A DNA stretch of 64,000 bases. It comes from Cheiracanthium punctorium (Eukaryota; Arthropoda; Arachnida; Araneae; Cheiracanthiidae). The stretch's first letter is position 1. Each line of letters begins with the position of its first letter. Location: assembly GCA_038373885.1 (NCBI GenBank), contig JAWZYV010011611.1, positions 186,001 to 250,000 of the forward strand, given 5' to 3'. Positions 11,505 through 22,188 of the stretch are shown piece after piece. The notes under the pieces were generated by a model. It did not search any database, was not told where the DNA came from, and worked only from the letters and a program-made list of their open reading frames with translations. Position numbers and translations under genes: made by a program.

Positions 11505-11521
11505 TCTACTTATTATAAAAA

Positions 11522-11584
<63 letters not shown>

Positions 11585-12749
11585 CGTGTCTCTGTCTTGC
11601 TGTCGGCGGCGTTACGGACAAACGGTTACAAGTAGAAACACCACATTTGGTACACAGGAAGTTCTAAATATGAAATTGTGCACCTTGAAGGAATTTTTAC
11701 AAAATTCGGCCTAGATTTTTTTATTTTATGCTTTATGCGATTTTTCGCATTTTTCTCACCTAATGCTTAGTCGCAGCGGTAATTTCGCTCGCAGAAAAAC
11801 GATATTTACATCATCGAATAGAGGATAAAATTTTCTATTAAAAACAATTTTTTTTAATATTTAGCATTATTTGCAGATTTTTAAGAATTTTTTATTTAAA
11901 GATGACTTTTGACGAAAATTTTCGTAAAATAAATTTTAAACTGTCACATTTTTAATTCTATTCGTCATAACTTTTTGATATTTTGGCAAATGATAAAATA
12001 TACATTTCGCCCTCTTTTAAAATAAAAACAAAAAACTTATATAAATTAGGTGTTTTTTACGAATTTTAAAGTAACATAATTTTAGAATTTAATAGCACCA
12101 ACGCGGAGAGCTTACGCCATTACATTAATAAATCATGGCAGGAGAATTTATGTTATGTTGTCACAGGAAGGATTAGAAAAAGGTTTTCTTTCAACCTATC
12201 GATAAAGATTTTAAATGGGGCACCGGATTTTCAATTCGCAAGCAATTCGATAAGTAATTCTAATTTGCGTTAATATATCCCGCAGTAATTCCGACAGAGG
12301 AGATTACTTGAACATTTTAAAAAATGAAATTCTGTTTTGTCACATGCAGATATGATTTTCGTTAAATATTCACTTCTTCCCGTATGAAGAGCGGTTGCGC
12401 AGCTATTTCAAAATTAACGGTTGTCCATTTTATGTAGTGTCTGAGGCATTTAATGCTATAACTTGAACCTAAAAACAGTATGATGTAGAAATAAGACATT
12501 TTGAAAGTCAGGAGTTCTCTGCAAACCGTTAAGCTTTTCACTTTTTTGATCGCGAATGACATCATTGCAATATAATGAAGTTTTTTTTTAGTCATTCTAT
12601 TGCAATGATACCAGGTTAGTACTCATGACGGAAACTTGACGTCAAATAATTTTGCTTTTTTTAAGATTCCATATCACTGGAATTAATTCGAATTACACAC
12701 ATAAGGAAAATTTTCGTTTCCTACGTGCGAAGAACGGGCACGCAGCTTG
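11505..12749 (+). mobile_element. Helitron-like repeat with two successive 3' ends
   Basis: Homologous over its length to 54720-56538: shared blocks include cgatatttacatcatcg, gtcataactttttgatattt and gtatgatgtagaaataagaca. Ends ...cgggcacgcagCTTG|T at 12749 after a hairpin (cgtgcgaagaacg). An internal, earlier version of the same end (gcggttgcgcagCTAT) is near 12406. Start resembles TC(T)ACTTATTATAAAA. No helicase frame. Confidence 0.45.
11523..11580. repeat. (TG)n microsatellite
   Basis: About 29 uninterrupted TG dinucleotides, followed by cgtgcgtg. An open frame over it is an artefact. Confidence 0.98.
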
Positions 12750-12779
12750 TGTATAATATGATTCAGAAATAGATCACAA

Positions 12780-12970
12780 TGAATTATTTTTTATCAGAAA
12801 GTATTTTAATTTTTGTCTTTAATTTAAAATATTTTCTAATATTTGTAGTATCCACCATAAATTTCAAATTCTTTTACTTTTGAATATAAAATTGTGATGA
12901 TATCAATCAAGAACTAATGACGACGTCAAAGTTAAAAGGCCTACAACTAGATACATTATCTTTTGCAAAT
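12780..12970. mobile_element. fragment of the CTCCTAGATA miniature family
   Basis: Shares agatcacaatgaattattt, tttatcagaaagtattttaat and the gacgtcaaag-containing end with the full copies (14106-14510, 58426-58860). Confidence 0.5.
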
Positions 12971-13459
12971 CAGGCTGCGGACAGGAGTGGCTAAAATAGC
13001 TGCAGAAGCTAAAAGAAAGATACCAACCATGAAGTAAAAAATGCCTTTATAAGAGTGAAGTTTTAATCAAGGAAATAAAATACCCGAAATTCAAATGGAA
13101 GAAAGATTTGGTCATGAGAAAGACAAAAGTAAAGTATCCTGAGGGAAGTGCTGAAAATCCTTGCTCAACGACATTTTCGGGGGAAATTCTTTGGTTAGCT
13201 TTGAAAGCAAATTAAATTGAGAGTCGCACAAAAATTTCTCATAGCATCTCTCATACTTTAAAAACTTAATAATAGAAAAAAGTTAGTTTATATCTCACAG
13301 AGTATCCAAATAGTAAAAATGCACTGAACTTGACATACTATATTATTATTACAAGCAAACGCAGTAAAATAAAGTTATTCCACTCTTGACAGTTTTTTTA
13401 CAACCAGAATTTTTAAGCACTTTCCATGCAATTTACGAAATCAAAGTTTCCCTGCAGAG

Positions 13460-13833
13460 TAGAGATGAGACGGGCTCAGCCCGAGCCCGAAAGCCCGAGC
13501 CCGACTCGGGCTCTGTAATTCACGATTGCGTTCGGGCTCGGGCTCGTGAAAAATTTCTCCTTTGTTGAACATACTCCTTGAGACAGATTTTAAAAAGTGA
13601 TTCATGGGATAAATAGATGTACTTATTTCAAAAAATAGCGGCACGGGCGACTAGAAGGTGTGTGAAGCTCCAAAATTTATTGTATCCTCTTAATGAAGTA
13701 GTTCATTTTATTTGTATTTAGCTGAAATTTCGGGCTCGGGCTCCAACTTTAATAATATTGCTCGGGCTCGGGCGGGCTCGCATTAAAAGTCTTCGGGCTC
13801 GGGCTTCAAAAAATGAGCCCGAACTCATCTCTA
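13460..13833. mobile_element. hAT-type miniature, GC-rich ends, copy 1
   Basis: Terminal inverted repeats TAGAGATGAG / CTCATCTCTA with an exact 8-bp target duplication, ctgcagag, at 13452-13459 and 13834-13841 (hAT hallmark). Subterminal regions are dense in gggctcggg / cccgagccc repeats around an AT-rich middle. 374 bp, non-coding. Full second copy at 46851-47220; diverged reversed copy at 46095-46324. Confidence 0.92.
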
Positions 13834-14105
13834 CTGCAGAGTGCACTCCCCACTGCATGCCGAATGGTAGTCGAGTTTGGACTGTTATAGGCAAAGAAAA
13901 CGAAATGATTGTCGTTTCATATGCTGTAGCTGTATAGAGATTCTGCAAAATTTCCGTAATTATGGATGGATGTCAGAGGTGAAGTGACAGTCGGTTTTAA
14001 AACTCAAGCAATTTTAAATACTTTTCACTCACCAAAATTTACTAAAAATCGACTGCTTCTGTTAATAGTTCTGTAGAAACACACTAAAGAATTCCGTTAC
14101 ATAAC

Positions 14106-14510
14106 ACCAACGCCTCCTACGTCACCAACCTTAGACGTCATCATTTGGCTTACCTATAAAAGTTTTATTTTCACAAAATAAAACTGTTAAAAATTTCTGG
14201 TAAATACTACAAATATTAGAAAATATCTTATATTAAACATTAAATTTAAAATATCTTTCTGATACAAAATTATTCAGTATGATCTATTTCCTTATCACGT
14301 TATCTAATTAGTTATGGTTAAAAACTGCCATTTATCGTAAAATTATATTTTTTTATCTCAAATTATTAAAATATTCTCAATCATGGGTAAATTCACCAGA
14401 AGTTTTTAATAGCTTTATTTTGTCACAATCAAATTTTTAAATGTAGGCCAAATAATGACGTCAAAGCTTAATGACGTAGTAGTTGTAAGGCTTTCTATAT
14501 CTAGGAGGTG
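14106..14510. mobile_element. CTCCTAGATA-family miniature transposon
   Basis: Ends caacgcctccta / taggaggtgttg; flanked by ataacac and ataatac (7 bp, one mismatch). The interior is shared with 58426-58860 and 58937-59372: ttaaaaatttctggt, tacaaatattagaaaatatctta, tagttatggttaaaaactgcc. About 405 bp, non-coding. Confidence 0.75.
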
Positions 14511-14756
14511 TTGATAATACCCTATGGGGGATTTAAAGGTTGCTTTAGCGATGTAAATTGCTTTAAAACAAAATAAAATTAATACATGCTATTGAAGTTC
14601 GTGAAATTAGGATCCTCAACAAAACAAGGTATCTGGTATATATAGTCTTCTTTCACAGGAGCTCCTAAATGAACTCCGGTATGTTACGGTCATTGCAGAG
14701 ATAATACTCTATTTCAAGCATAATAAAAAAGTATATTGATCAGAGGCTGATCAAAA

Positions 14757-15460
14757 CAACTGTCGGCCCAGTGTAGAAGAAAAAAATTGGGCCCCACGCG
14801 ATAACCTCTCCCTTCCAGAAAAAAAAAAAAGATTATGATTGGTTTATTCTGAAAAGTTTTAAATATCTCCCCCCTTAGAAACACAAATTTTGTTTTAAGT
14901 AATTTGAAATAAATTAATATAGTTACATAATGTCAATGAAACAGATAGTGAAACGTTACATCGAAATGTTTTATCAGTTTCCAATATGTAAGAAATACAA
15001 CTTCTTGTAAATAGTAATTTTTTTAAATTTTTTAAAATAAGAACCAATTCACGCAAATATTACCTCATGATATGGAACCACACGATTGAACATCACTCAT
15101 CACTGGAGATTAAACGGCTATCGCAAGGGTGCTCCACTGTGACCGCTTTTCAGTCAGTCAATTCACGCAAACAATTCAACACTTTGCGGTTTTTTTAACA
15201 CTAAAAATACTGTTCACAAAATGTACTTGGTAGTTTTCTTACGTGCTGGTATGCTATATAAACTAAAGAGCATTTCGAATAATTAAAAAGAAATTTAAAT
15301 TGATTTATAGAATGTTAATTTGAATTATTTTCATTGGTAATGTATTATAATTAAAAAATCTTTTGAAATTTTTTTCTCCTTTTTTAATTTCATTGTAAAA
15401 TTATAAAAATGTAAAATGTTAGATTTTTTGGCCCCCAAAATCTGCGGGCACTGGGCAGTT
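14757..15460. mobile_element. possible DNA transposon remnant
   Basis: Left end caactgtcggcccagtg and right end (reverse complement) caactgcccagtgcccg are similar, followed on both sides by a gggcccc-type patch. About 700 bp, no transposase recognised, no clear target duplication. Confidence 0.35.
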
Positions 15461-15853
15461 GCAACGTTTCCCCTGCTGGTAATATGGCACTGATATTGAC
15501 ATTTATGACAGCTTATCCACCGAACAAATTGGCGTGATACTTTAAACGCTAATATTTTTAAGTACCGGAGAGTTTCAAAGTTAGTAGTGCAGCTTTCTTA
15601 TGTTAACGTGGAAAAAGTGTTCATATTAATTAAGTGCTACTTTGGAAGAAAACCGTCTCAAATCAAACGAATGAATTTTCGGGAAAATGGGTTTAATAGT
15701 ATTAAGAACTTTAAAAAAGAAACTTATGGTTTGAGGGGGGGGGGATAACGACAAATAGGCCTCCTCTTTCAGATTTTAAAATGAAAATAGTAATAATAAT
15801 TATAATAATAGCAATAATCCCATGTAATACTTAAAGAAGATTCAAATACATAC

Positions 15854-15913
15854 CGTGTCAAACAGCTCACCGAATTTCAAAAGAAAACCAAACCAGAGAG
15901 TGGAATAATGTTT
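15854..15913 (-). CDS. ELOVL: ELOVL elongase, fourth coding exon (KxxELxDT motif)
   Basis: A 60-nt exon, phase 0 at both ends, between an acceptor with a run of T ending TTTTTTAG and a donor ACG|GTATGT. It encodes 20 residues ending WFGFLLKFGELFDT. The last eight residues are the K-x-x-E-x-x-D-T box found in nearly all ELOVL enzymes just before the conserved F-x-L-R-K-K segment, which begins the next exon at 7142. The preceding intron (15914-22116) contains the interrupted LINE, a palindromic element and two miniatures; the following intron (7143-15853) is 8.7 kb. Confidence 0.88.
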
Positions 15914-16520
15914 CTAAAAAAATAAATTAGGTAATCGTATTTGGGGAGGAAAAGTCGCATATGATTATGAAAACATAAATTATATTTTAAATGATAGAGA
16001 ACTAGATAATTCTAGAATCTGACAAGTTTTTGAATTGTAGAGAGAAAGTGCATTTTTAAGCGCACTTGTACACTATCAAAGCAGTTCTTAAAAATTTCTG
16101 ATTATATGTGATCTCTATGTCGTTATTAAAACTGTTTGAACCTTGTTAAATGAATATTGCCATGATGAAAACTGCTTATAGTTTGGCAGTTTCGGGCTTG
16201 AAAATTAAAAATTTAATTATAAATTTATAACTATGTTTTTGCAAGAATTGTACTCTCATTTTGCCCACTTAAAAAAATCTGTTAAGCCCTTGGGTAGATT
16301 TGACGACTACGTTGCACAATACACTTGCTTTGCCTAAGAAACGGATGACGACTACGTTGCGTCGTGCACTTGCTCTGCCTATGTGATAGATGGCGAGTAT
16401 GTTTCGTAATTCAAACTAGGACAAAATTAAACATGCACATTCTTGTTCTTGGCAACAGATTTTTAAAAGTTGTAGGAGGGAGGTTCTTTCAGTCAGGGTT
16501 GCGAATTTAGTCCTTTTGAG
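15914..16520. other. intronic DNA, nothing recognised
   Basis: AT-rich intron of the elongase gene. A near-duplicate phrase (gacgactacgttgc) occurs twice at about 16310 and 16350; no gene seen. Confidence 0.5.
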
Positions 16521-17032
16521 GCTAGATCTGGTGATTACGTAGCTGCCAACTTGTGTCGTTTTTCAGGAAGATTACCCACCACTATTTCTTAAATGTTTTT
16601 AAACATTATAATAATTTCAAATTCCAAGGGAGAAACGGAATAAACAAAATAAAATTAATTATAGCTAGTTTTATAATTGTCGTTTGTCAGCGTTATCAAT
16701 CACTAGTGAACTTTAGTATAATAATGTATGAATAACTTTTATCTTTGGCAGATTACTGGATTATTAAGATGCAAAAATTATTTAAGTTTAATATAACCCC
16801 ATGCAAAAACCCTTAACTGGTTAAAAATTTGTGACGCAGCATTTTAATTTATAGCTCTATGAATTCTAAATATTGGTCTTAAAAATAATATCAAATTTTG
16901 AGTGACGCCCTGCTGGGAATTTTAAAGATTTGTTTTTAAATTCCATTACAGTTACTTTCTTTTTAATTTCTAAAGAAGATTAACGCATTTAAGCACTGCT
17001 TTTAATTATGAAATACACTGTCAAATATATCA

Positions 17033-17278
17033 CACTTTCACCGAGTCTATATAATGTATTCAAATGAATTTATTTCAATAATTTAATTTATCTTTTGCGT
17101 CACGCTATCCAAAAGGGCAAGTAAAATTTACGTAAACATTTAGTTAGTGTCATAGTAACCAAACTAAGTGAAATGTATATGAAAATTTTGCTTGCCCTTT
17201 TGGATAGCGTGACGCAAAAGATAAATCAAATTATTGAAATTAATTCATTTGAATACATTATATAGACTCAGTGAAAGT
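17033..17278. mobile_element. palindromic miniature element with 90-bp arms
   Basis: Arms 17033-17122 and 17189-17278 are almost perfect reverse complements (outer part actttcaccgagtctatata, inner part cgctatccaaaagggcaag) around a 66-bp centre. Non-coding fold-back; superfamily not identified. The right end abuts a fragment of the CTCCTAGATA family. Confidence 0.8.
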
Positions 17279-17500
17279 ATGACGTCAACACAGTTTTATT
17301 TTGATAAAGTAAAACTACTTAAATTTTCTGGTGAATACTACAATATCTTGAGTTAAAGATAAAAATTAAAATACCTTTGTGACACAAAATAATTCATTAG
17401 GATCTTTTTCCTAATCACAGCGCATAATTAATTACAGTTAAAAACTTGCCTAGTGGTGACATCAAAGCTTCAGTTGTTAGGCTTTCTTTATGTAGCAGGT
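17279..17500. mobile_element. fragment of the CTCCTAGATA miniature family
   Basis: Shares gtaaaactacttaaattttctggtgaatactac, then ends ggctttctttatgtagcaggtg. The left half is missing, replaced by the palindrome at 17033-17278. Confidence 0.55.
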
Positions 17501-17664
17501 GCTGCGCCTCGGGTCTCTCATGAGCTAAATCCGCCACTATTCCGATGCCACATTTCCTAATGGCCACCCGAGGTGTATAGTAGCTAAAGAACATTCTATC
17601 ACACCCTGGCTCCGGGTTCCTATCCTGACTTGCGCCAGTGTGTTAATTGTCCGTCCTTTCATAG

Positions 17665-17873
17665 CGTGACTGACTAGATAAAGAGGCTAATGTGCTGACA
17701 TTTTCATCACACCTTTTTGCACTAAAAAAGTCATGTGACCAAGGGGTTGTGATCATCGTATATTGAGATAGCAGTACTAAAATATCCACACCCACTTCAT
17801 CACATGACTGTTCGAGTACAAAGGGGTGCGAATGAATTGTCAGCACCGTAGCCTATATGCCTCGTCAGTCACG
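17665..17873. mobile_element. hAT-type miniature with long inverted repeats, copy 1
   Basis: Ends cgtgactgactag / ctcgtcagtcacg, continuing as about 50-bp inverted repeats (ggctaatgtgctgaca / tgtcagcaccgtagcc). Flanked by tttcatag and tttcatac (8 bp, one mismatch). The minus-strand open frame 17643-17846 is a shadow. A diverged second copy is at 24418-24614. Confidence 0.72.
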
Positions 17874-18939
17874 TTTCATACAGGCTAACGTTGGTAGCCC
17901 GCTGGATGCCTCCATAATAAAATGGCCAGTACTTCTGGACGTAGGTGTGGCGAATGGCTCATCGGCATACCCTTAAAAAATTCCTAATGGAATCTATGTA
18001 TGCTATTCGAAAAGTTCTTTTACAGGTGTAGACAAAAGAATTACAATATGCAGGTATTAAACATTGCTGGCCCCATCTCCCATGAATATTTTAAAATTAC
18101 GTTTATTTATGCCTGATAAATTTACACTCTTTAAACTAGACAGTATGAAATTTTCTTCAAACATTTGCACACACTTTCATGTTCAAAAAAATTGTCTCAC
18201 CGCTGAACAACTAATATTTAATTATTTCCCAGATATCCCGAACTGCAGAGAGAAAAAATTGCATATGTTTTCACCAACGAATTACAAATTTTGTCAATGG
18301 AATGTAAATCACAACCAAAAAAATATCATTGTTAAAAAAATATATAATAATGTGTATCTAAATATGTTATACGCTAACTAGGGACCTTCGGGTTTGGTTT
18401 TTACGGATGATGAAAAAGCTGTTCCTCATCTCATTGCTATGAAAAACAGTTCCTGCGCAATACTGACCAATTCGACGCGGCCCATGACACCATTGTTGAA
18501 AGTGCTGTTCATTGCTTTTTGACTATCCTTCCACCTACTATACTTCCTACTGTCAATCCCTCAAAAGTTGTTACAGTAATCTCAAATCTTAAAATAAAAA
18601 ATCTCCTGGCCTCGATAACATTTCTAATATAATGCTAAAAATATCCCTGCCAACATTATTATTTACATAACAGGAGTCATAAATGCTATTTTAAAATATT
18701 ACTACTTTCCAAAATGTTGGAAATCAGCTGTTCTCTGCACAATACCAAAATCGGGTAATCTTGCACTTTCTGAAAATTATAGGCCTATTAGTCTTACTGA
18801 AAGGTTTATTCTAAATCAACTAAATGATCAATAAACTCATTTGCAGGTGCACGACATTATTATCCCCGAACAGTTTGGTTTCCGCCCCAAACATGCAACG
18901 ACTCACCAACTGCTGAGTGGTTGAATTTCTAGCAGACGG

Positions 18940-19200
18940 TCTAAATACCAAAAAAAAAAAGGGGGTAGAATTCCCCGCCGGTGGTTTCCGAAATCGTCGG
19001 TGGTTAGCTGCCGACTGGGCAGAACCAGTTGTTTGGTTATCGACTGCGCTAACGATTCCGGAGGCCATCGGAAGGTCTTTTAGCCAATCACAACAACCCC
19101 TTGACGCTCCTCCTTAAAACTCTACCTCAAGTGACCTCAAGGCGGAGCAGAGTTAACGACTGCGATAAATTAGCGACGAACGGAGAATCCAGCTCAAAGA
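18940..19200. mobile_element. suspected insert inside the LINE
   Basis: Reverse-transcriptase similarity stops at about 18935 and resumes at about 19210. The intervening GC-richer DNA has weakly complementary ends (gaattccccgccggtgg and, reversed, ggattctccgttcgtcg). No target duplication could be assigned. Confidence 0.35.
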
Positions 19201-19680
19201 TTCTACCGAAGCACTTTTCTTGGATGTCGCTAAGTCATTTGACAAAGTCTAGAGCACTGGTATTCTTTACAACTAATTCAGCTTCAAGTGCCTGAAACAC
19301 TCATCCACTTGCTCCATTCCTATCTCAGTGAACGATCGCTTACCGTCCGTACAAACAACTCTCTCTCACGTTACACTTCAATTAAAGCAGGTGTCCAACA
19401 AGGATCACTCCTCGGCCCTACTTTGTTTAACATATACATCAACGACATTCCCCGAAGTCGATACCACCATACTTTCAAGATCCTTCCACCCTGATATTAT
19501 GATTAAACAATTACAGCTCCACATACATCACATAGAAACCCGGTTTCAAAAATGGAAAATTAAAATTAACCCCTCTAAATCTAATGCGATTCACTTCACC
19601 AATAGCAGAAAATAGTTTAGAAACCTCTATATGCATAACAATAGAATTAATTGGAACAGAACCTGCAAATACTTGGGTAC

Positions 19681-19879
19681 AGAGTCTCCAACCTCTACGG
19701 AATATAATTAACCACTTTTTCAAAACAGCAAATTTTTCGAATATTTTTTTCAAAATTGCCCATAAATCCAACGTCAGACTGTGTTGTGTTCGGAATGTAA
19801 AAATTTCGCTATATTCTAATACAAATTTTACTGTTCAGGGAAAGTGGTTAATTATATTCCGTAGAGGTTGGAGACTGCC
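19681..19879. mobile_element. miniature element with 36-38 bp near-perfect inverted repeats inside the LINE
   Basis: The left end agtctccaacctctacgg... and right end are exact reverse complements for about 36 bp. LINE copy 2 at about 25437-25460 is uninterrupted at this point, so the insertion is real. The interior is AT-rich with no transposase. About 11 bases of LINE appear replaced at the junction. Confidence 0.82.
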
Positions 19880-20309
19880 GTCTGACATAAAAAGCGCAGG
19901 TGCTTTATGCCCGAAACAAAATGGTTGGAGCAACAAAAAAACTAGAGAAGTTGCTTTTCCAAAATAAGCTCAGCCGTCAAAATAAAGTTAAATTATATAA
20001 TGCATAGTGCTTCCTGCGGCAATTTACGCCAGCCAAATCTGGGGATATACCGCCAAAACCAATCTAGATATATTATCACGAAACCACGACGCAATTCTCC
20101 GCTGAATACGGCATGGACACAGGTACCTGACAAATACTGTTATTCGGCGCGATCTCGGCATACCTTCCTTTAGAAAAATTGTGCATCAGACTGGCGAAAA
20201 TTTCTTCACCAATCTCGGTAAAGTTCTGAACGAACTATTTGCTCAGCTGCCTGATTACGATTTCCGAGAAGCAGTAAACTATTAAAGACTCGAGGCGAAC
20301 TTACTCTTA

Positions 20310-20828
20310 TAGGGCTATCACACTGAGAAAAATCCGACCAACTTTCCTTGCAAATCAAGTTTCCGGCCGATTTTCCCCGCCGTTACCTTTACGACCGCGA
20401 ACTCCAACTTTTTCCTTTCCGAATTAAAAAATTCGAGTCGGACGAAATTTCGGCCAATCAGAGTACTTCTTCCTGCTACGTCATAAGCAATAGCGACTAC
20501 TACTATGTGCGAAGCTTGGCTCGATGTCAAATAAAATTACGCGTGTAAATAAAATTACGCGTAAATGGCCGCGTTCAAGTGGACTTGGAATTAGAGATTG
20601 CTGCCCATCCGATGCTGCCGAAATTGCTGCCTATCCGATGTAAATATACCAACGCACGATAAGTAAAATAAGAACCTGCACGCCAAATCAGCGATGCGAT
20701 GACTACTTGTCGTCGGAGAGAGTTTGTTTACTTTTGCAACCCTTAAAGATAACCACGCCTTCAAGTCCGTCGGAAAAGTTGGTCCAGCGCGAAGTTGCTC
20801 GGATTTTCCCTTTAGCGTGATAAGGCCA
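20310..20828. mobile_element. 519-bp DNA transposon inserted in LINE 3' region
   Basis: Flanked by TTA at 20307-20309 and 20829-20831. Copy 2 of the LINE reads actcttagatacc without the insert, fixing the boundaries. Ends tagggctatcac / gtgataaggcca continue as imperfect inverted repeats (aatccgaccaactttcc / ggaaaagttggtccag... aatccg). Open frames inside are short and unrecognised. Confidence 0.8.
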
Positions 20829-20839
20829 TTAGATACCAA

Positions 20840-22110
20840 CTAGGAACTTTGCAAACACTATTCTAATTACTGTTTTTGTGTTTTTTGTTACTAAAATGTG
20901 TTCATTACTTATCATTTATATAGTTATCTCATTTTTTATCTATGTACATATTGGTGTTTTATTATTTACATTGTAAAAAAAAAAATTTAAAATGTTTTTC
21001 TTGACGTGACCACGCCTCACATGGAGGCCCCATTTATTTAATGTTTCAACAAAAAAGATTGTAACTAAAACACTGGAAATGTAGCCTTCAATGGCCTAGG
21101 TGTTCCATAAAATATTTTGTCATGTCATATTATACGCTAGCGTACGTGGTACCAAAATCGATGATATTTTCACACTGCGAACGGCCAGAGCTAGGTATAT
21201 AAATGTTAGTGCAATAACAATAACTCATGTGCAAAAATCCAAATTATCAGTTCAGTGACGTCAAATGGAGAAAGCGTATGTCACGCAGAAGCAAGATTAC
21301 AAAATACATTTTAGCCATTTGCTATTTCAACATCGCTTTTATGAGGACGCCTAAAATGTGTAGCAGCCCTAACCTAAAAAAATTTAATGACAAGTACTGT
21401 TAAAACAAAGAAAGATGATTTTTATGATTCCAGAAATTTAGTCAACATCGCACTGAGTATAAAGAACTGTGCGGTACGGCGCGACGAAGCTGGCCGCCTT
21501 CGAGCTAATATAAATTATTGCATTTGCAAAATGAACAGAAACTATCAAGTGTTAAATGTGCAGATAAAGTTAATTCTACAAGGAATTCATAAATGTGCTT
21601 CACTAATTCGGCTTAAGACAGAATCATCAGTCTGCTAAGAAAATCCAATATCAAAGCTCAGCAAAGCGTACCTCCAAGAAAGACAGGTTCAAAGGACAAT
21701 CACTTGCAAGCTGCTTTTATAGTCGATTTTCATTTTTACTGGAATCCCTCTTGTTTTTTTAAACAACAGTTCCCTGAAACTTACTGTTAAAACACTTTAA
21801 AACAAAATATTTTCAGACAAACAAAATCTAGGCCCAAATAAAAAAAAGTCGGCTAATATTGGAATTTTTTTCGACGTATCACCAAACTCTGGTACTTAGA
21901 GTAAGCCTCTGATATTAGATTCCTGCTTGGTTATAAGAAAGATATTTTTGAATTTGACTGTTGAGCCAGGGTTGTTTAAGGTCCGATGAAAGACAATAAA
22001 ACGTTTAACTATTTCGACAGCAGAACGTTCATTTTATCCTAATTTGAAGCTTAGAGGATCATAGCGTAAATTCTGAGCAATTCGTATTTATTAAGAAAAT
22101 GAATGTAATA
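20840..22110. other. LINE 3' tail and unassigned intron
   Basis: About 20832-20990 is probably the LINE 3' untranslated tail ending in an A-run. The rest is ELOVL intron without a recognisable element; the plus-strand frame 21387-21638 has no family motif. Confidence 0.45.
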
Positions 22111-22116
22111 TTTTAC

Positions 22117-22188
22117 CATTAATTTTTCTTTCCAAATCAGTTCTGGATCACATCGATTGGGCCATGTATCAAACGCTACCTTGAAAAC
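22117..22188 (-). CDS. ELOVL: ELOVL elongase, third coding exon
   Basis: A 72-nt exon, phase 0 at both ends. The acceptor AG lies at 22190-22189 and the donor ATG|GTAAAA at 22116. It encodes 24 residues including TWPNRCDP, which corresponds to the lumenal W-x-x-R-C-x-P stretch that in most elongases is followed by an aspartate-tyrosine pair. Here that pair is replaced by E-L and the following serine-proline region is unusually charged (IWKEK). The splice acceptor has a weaker pyrimidine tract than the other exons. The identification depends on position between two certain exons, matching phases and the R-C-x-P motif. Confidence 0.78.

Larger units (their letters stand above)
18395..20309 (+). 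pseudogene. jockey-like LINE, reverse transcriptase remnant (copy 1)
   Basis: Degenerate non-LTR retrotransposon ORF2 on the plus strand inside an ELOVL intron. Readable in shifting frames: SPGLDNISN (about 18602-18630), CTIPKSGN and ENYRPISLT (18735-18800), IIPEQFGFRPKHATTHQLL (18853-18914), FLDVAKSFDKV (19214-19250), AGVQQGSLLGPTLFNIYIND (19385-19445), and a C-terminal block also found in copy 2 (19900-20284). These are the fingers and palm motifs of jockey-clade reverse transcriptases. The YADD box is damaged (reads as S-R-Y-H-H). Stops and shifts are many. It is broken by a suspected insert near 18940-19200, an inverted-repeat element at 19681-19879, and a 519-bp transposon at 20310-20828. 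Confidence 0.88.

Noticed and set aside
18064..18381. 105-codon open frame upstream of the LINE
   Set aside because: Could be the LINE's upstream part, but no zinc-finger or endonuclease motif is visible, so it was not annotated.
19584..19967. 127-codon open frame
   Set aside because: Runs from the LINE through an inverted-repeat insertion back into the LINE; the apparent repeat of residues comes from the terminal repeats.
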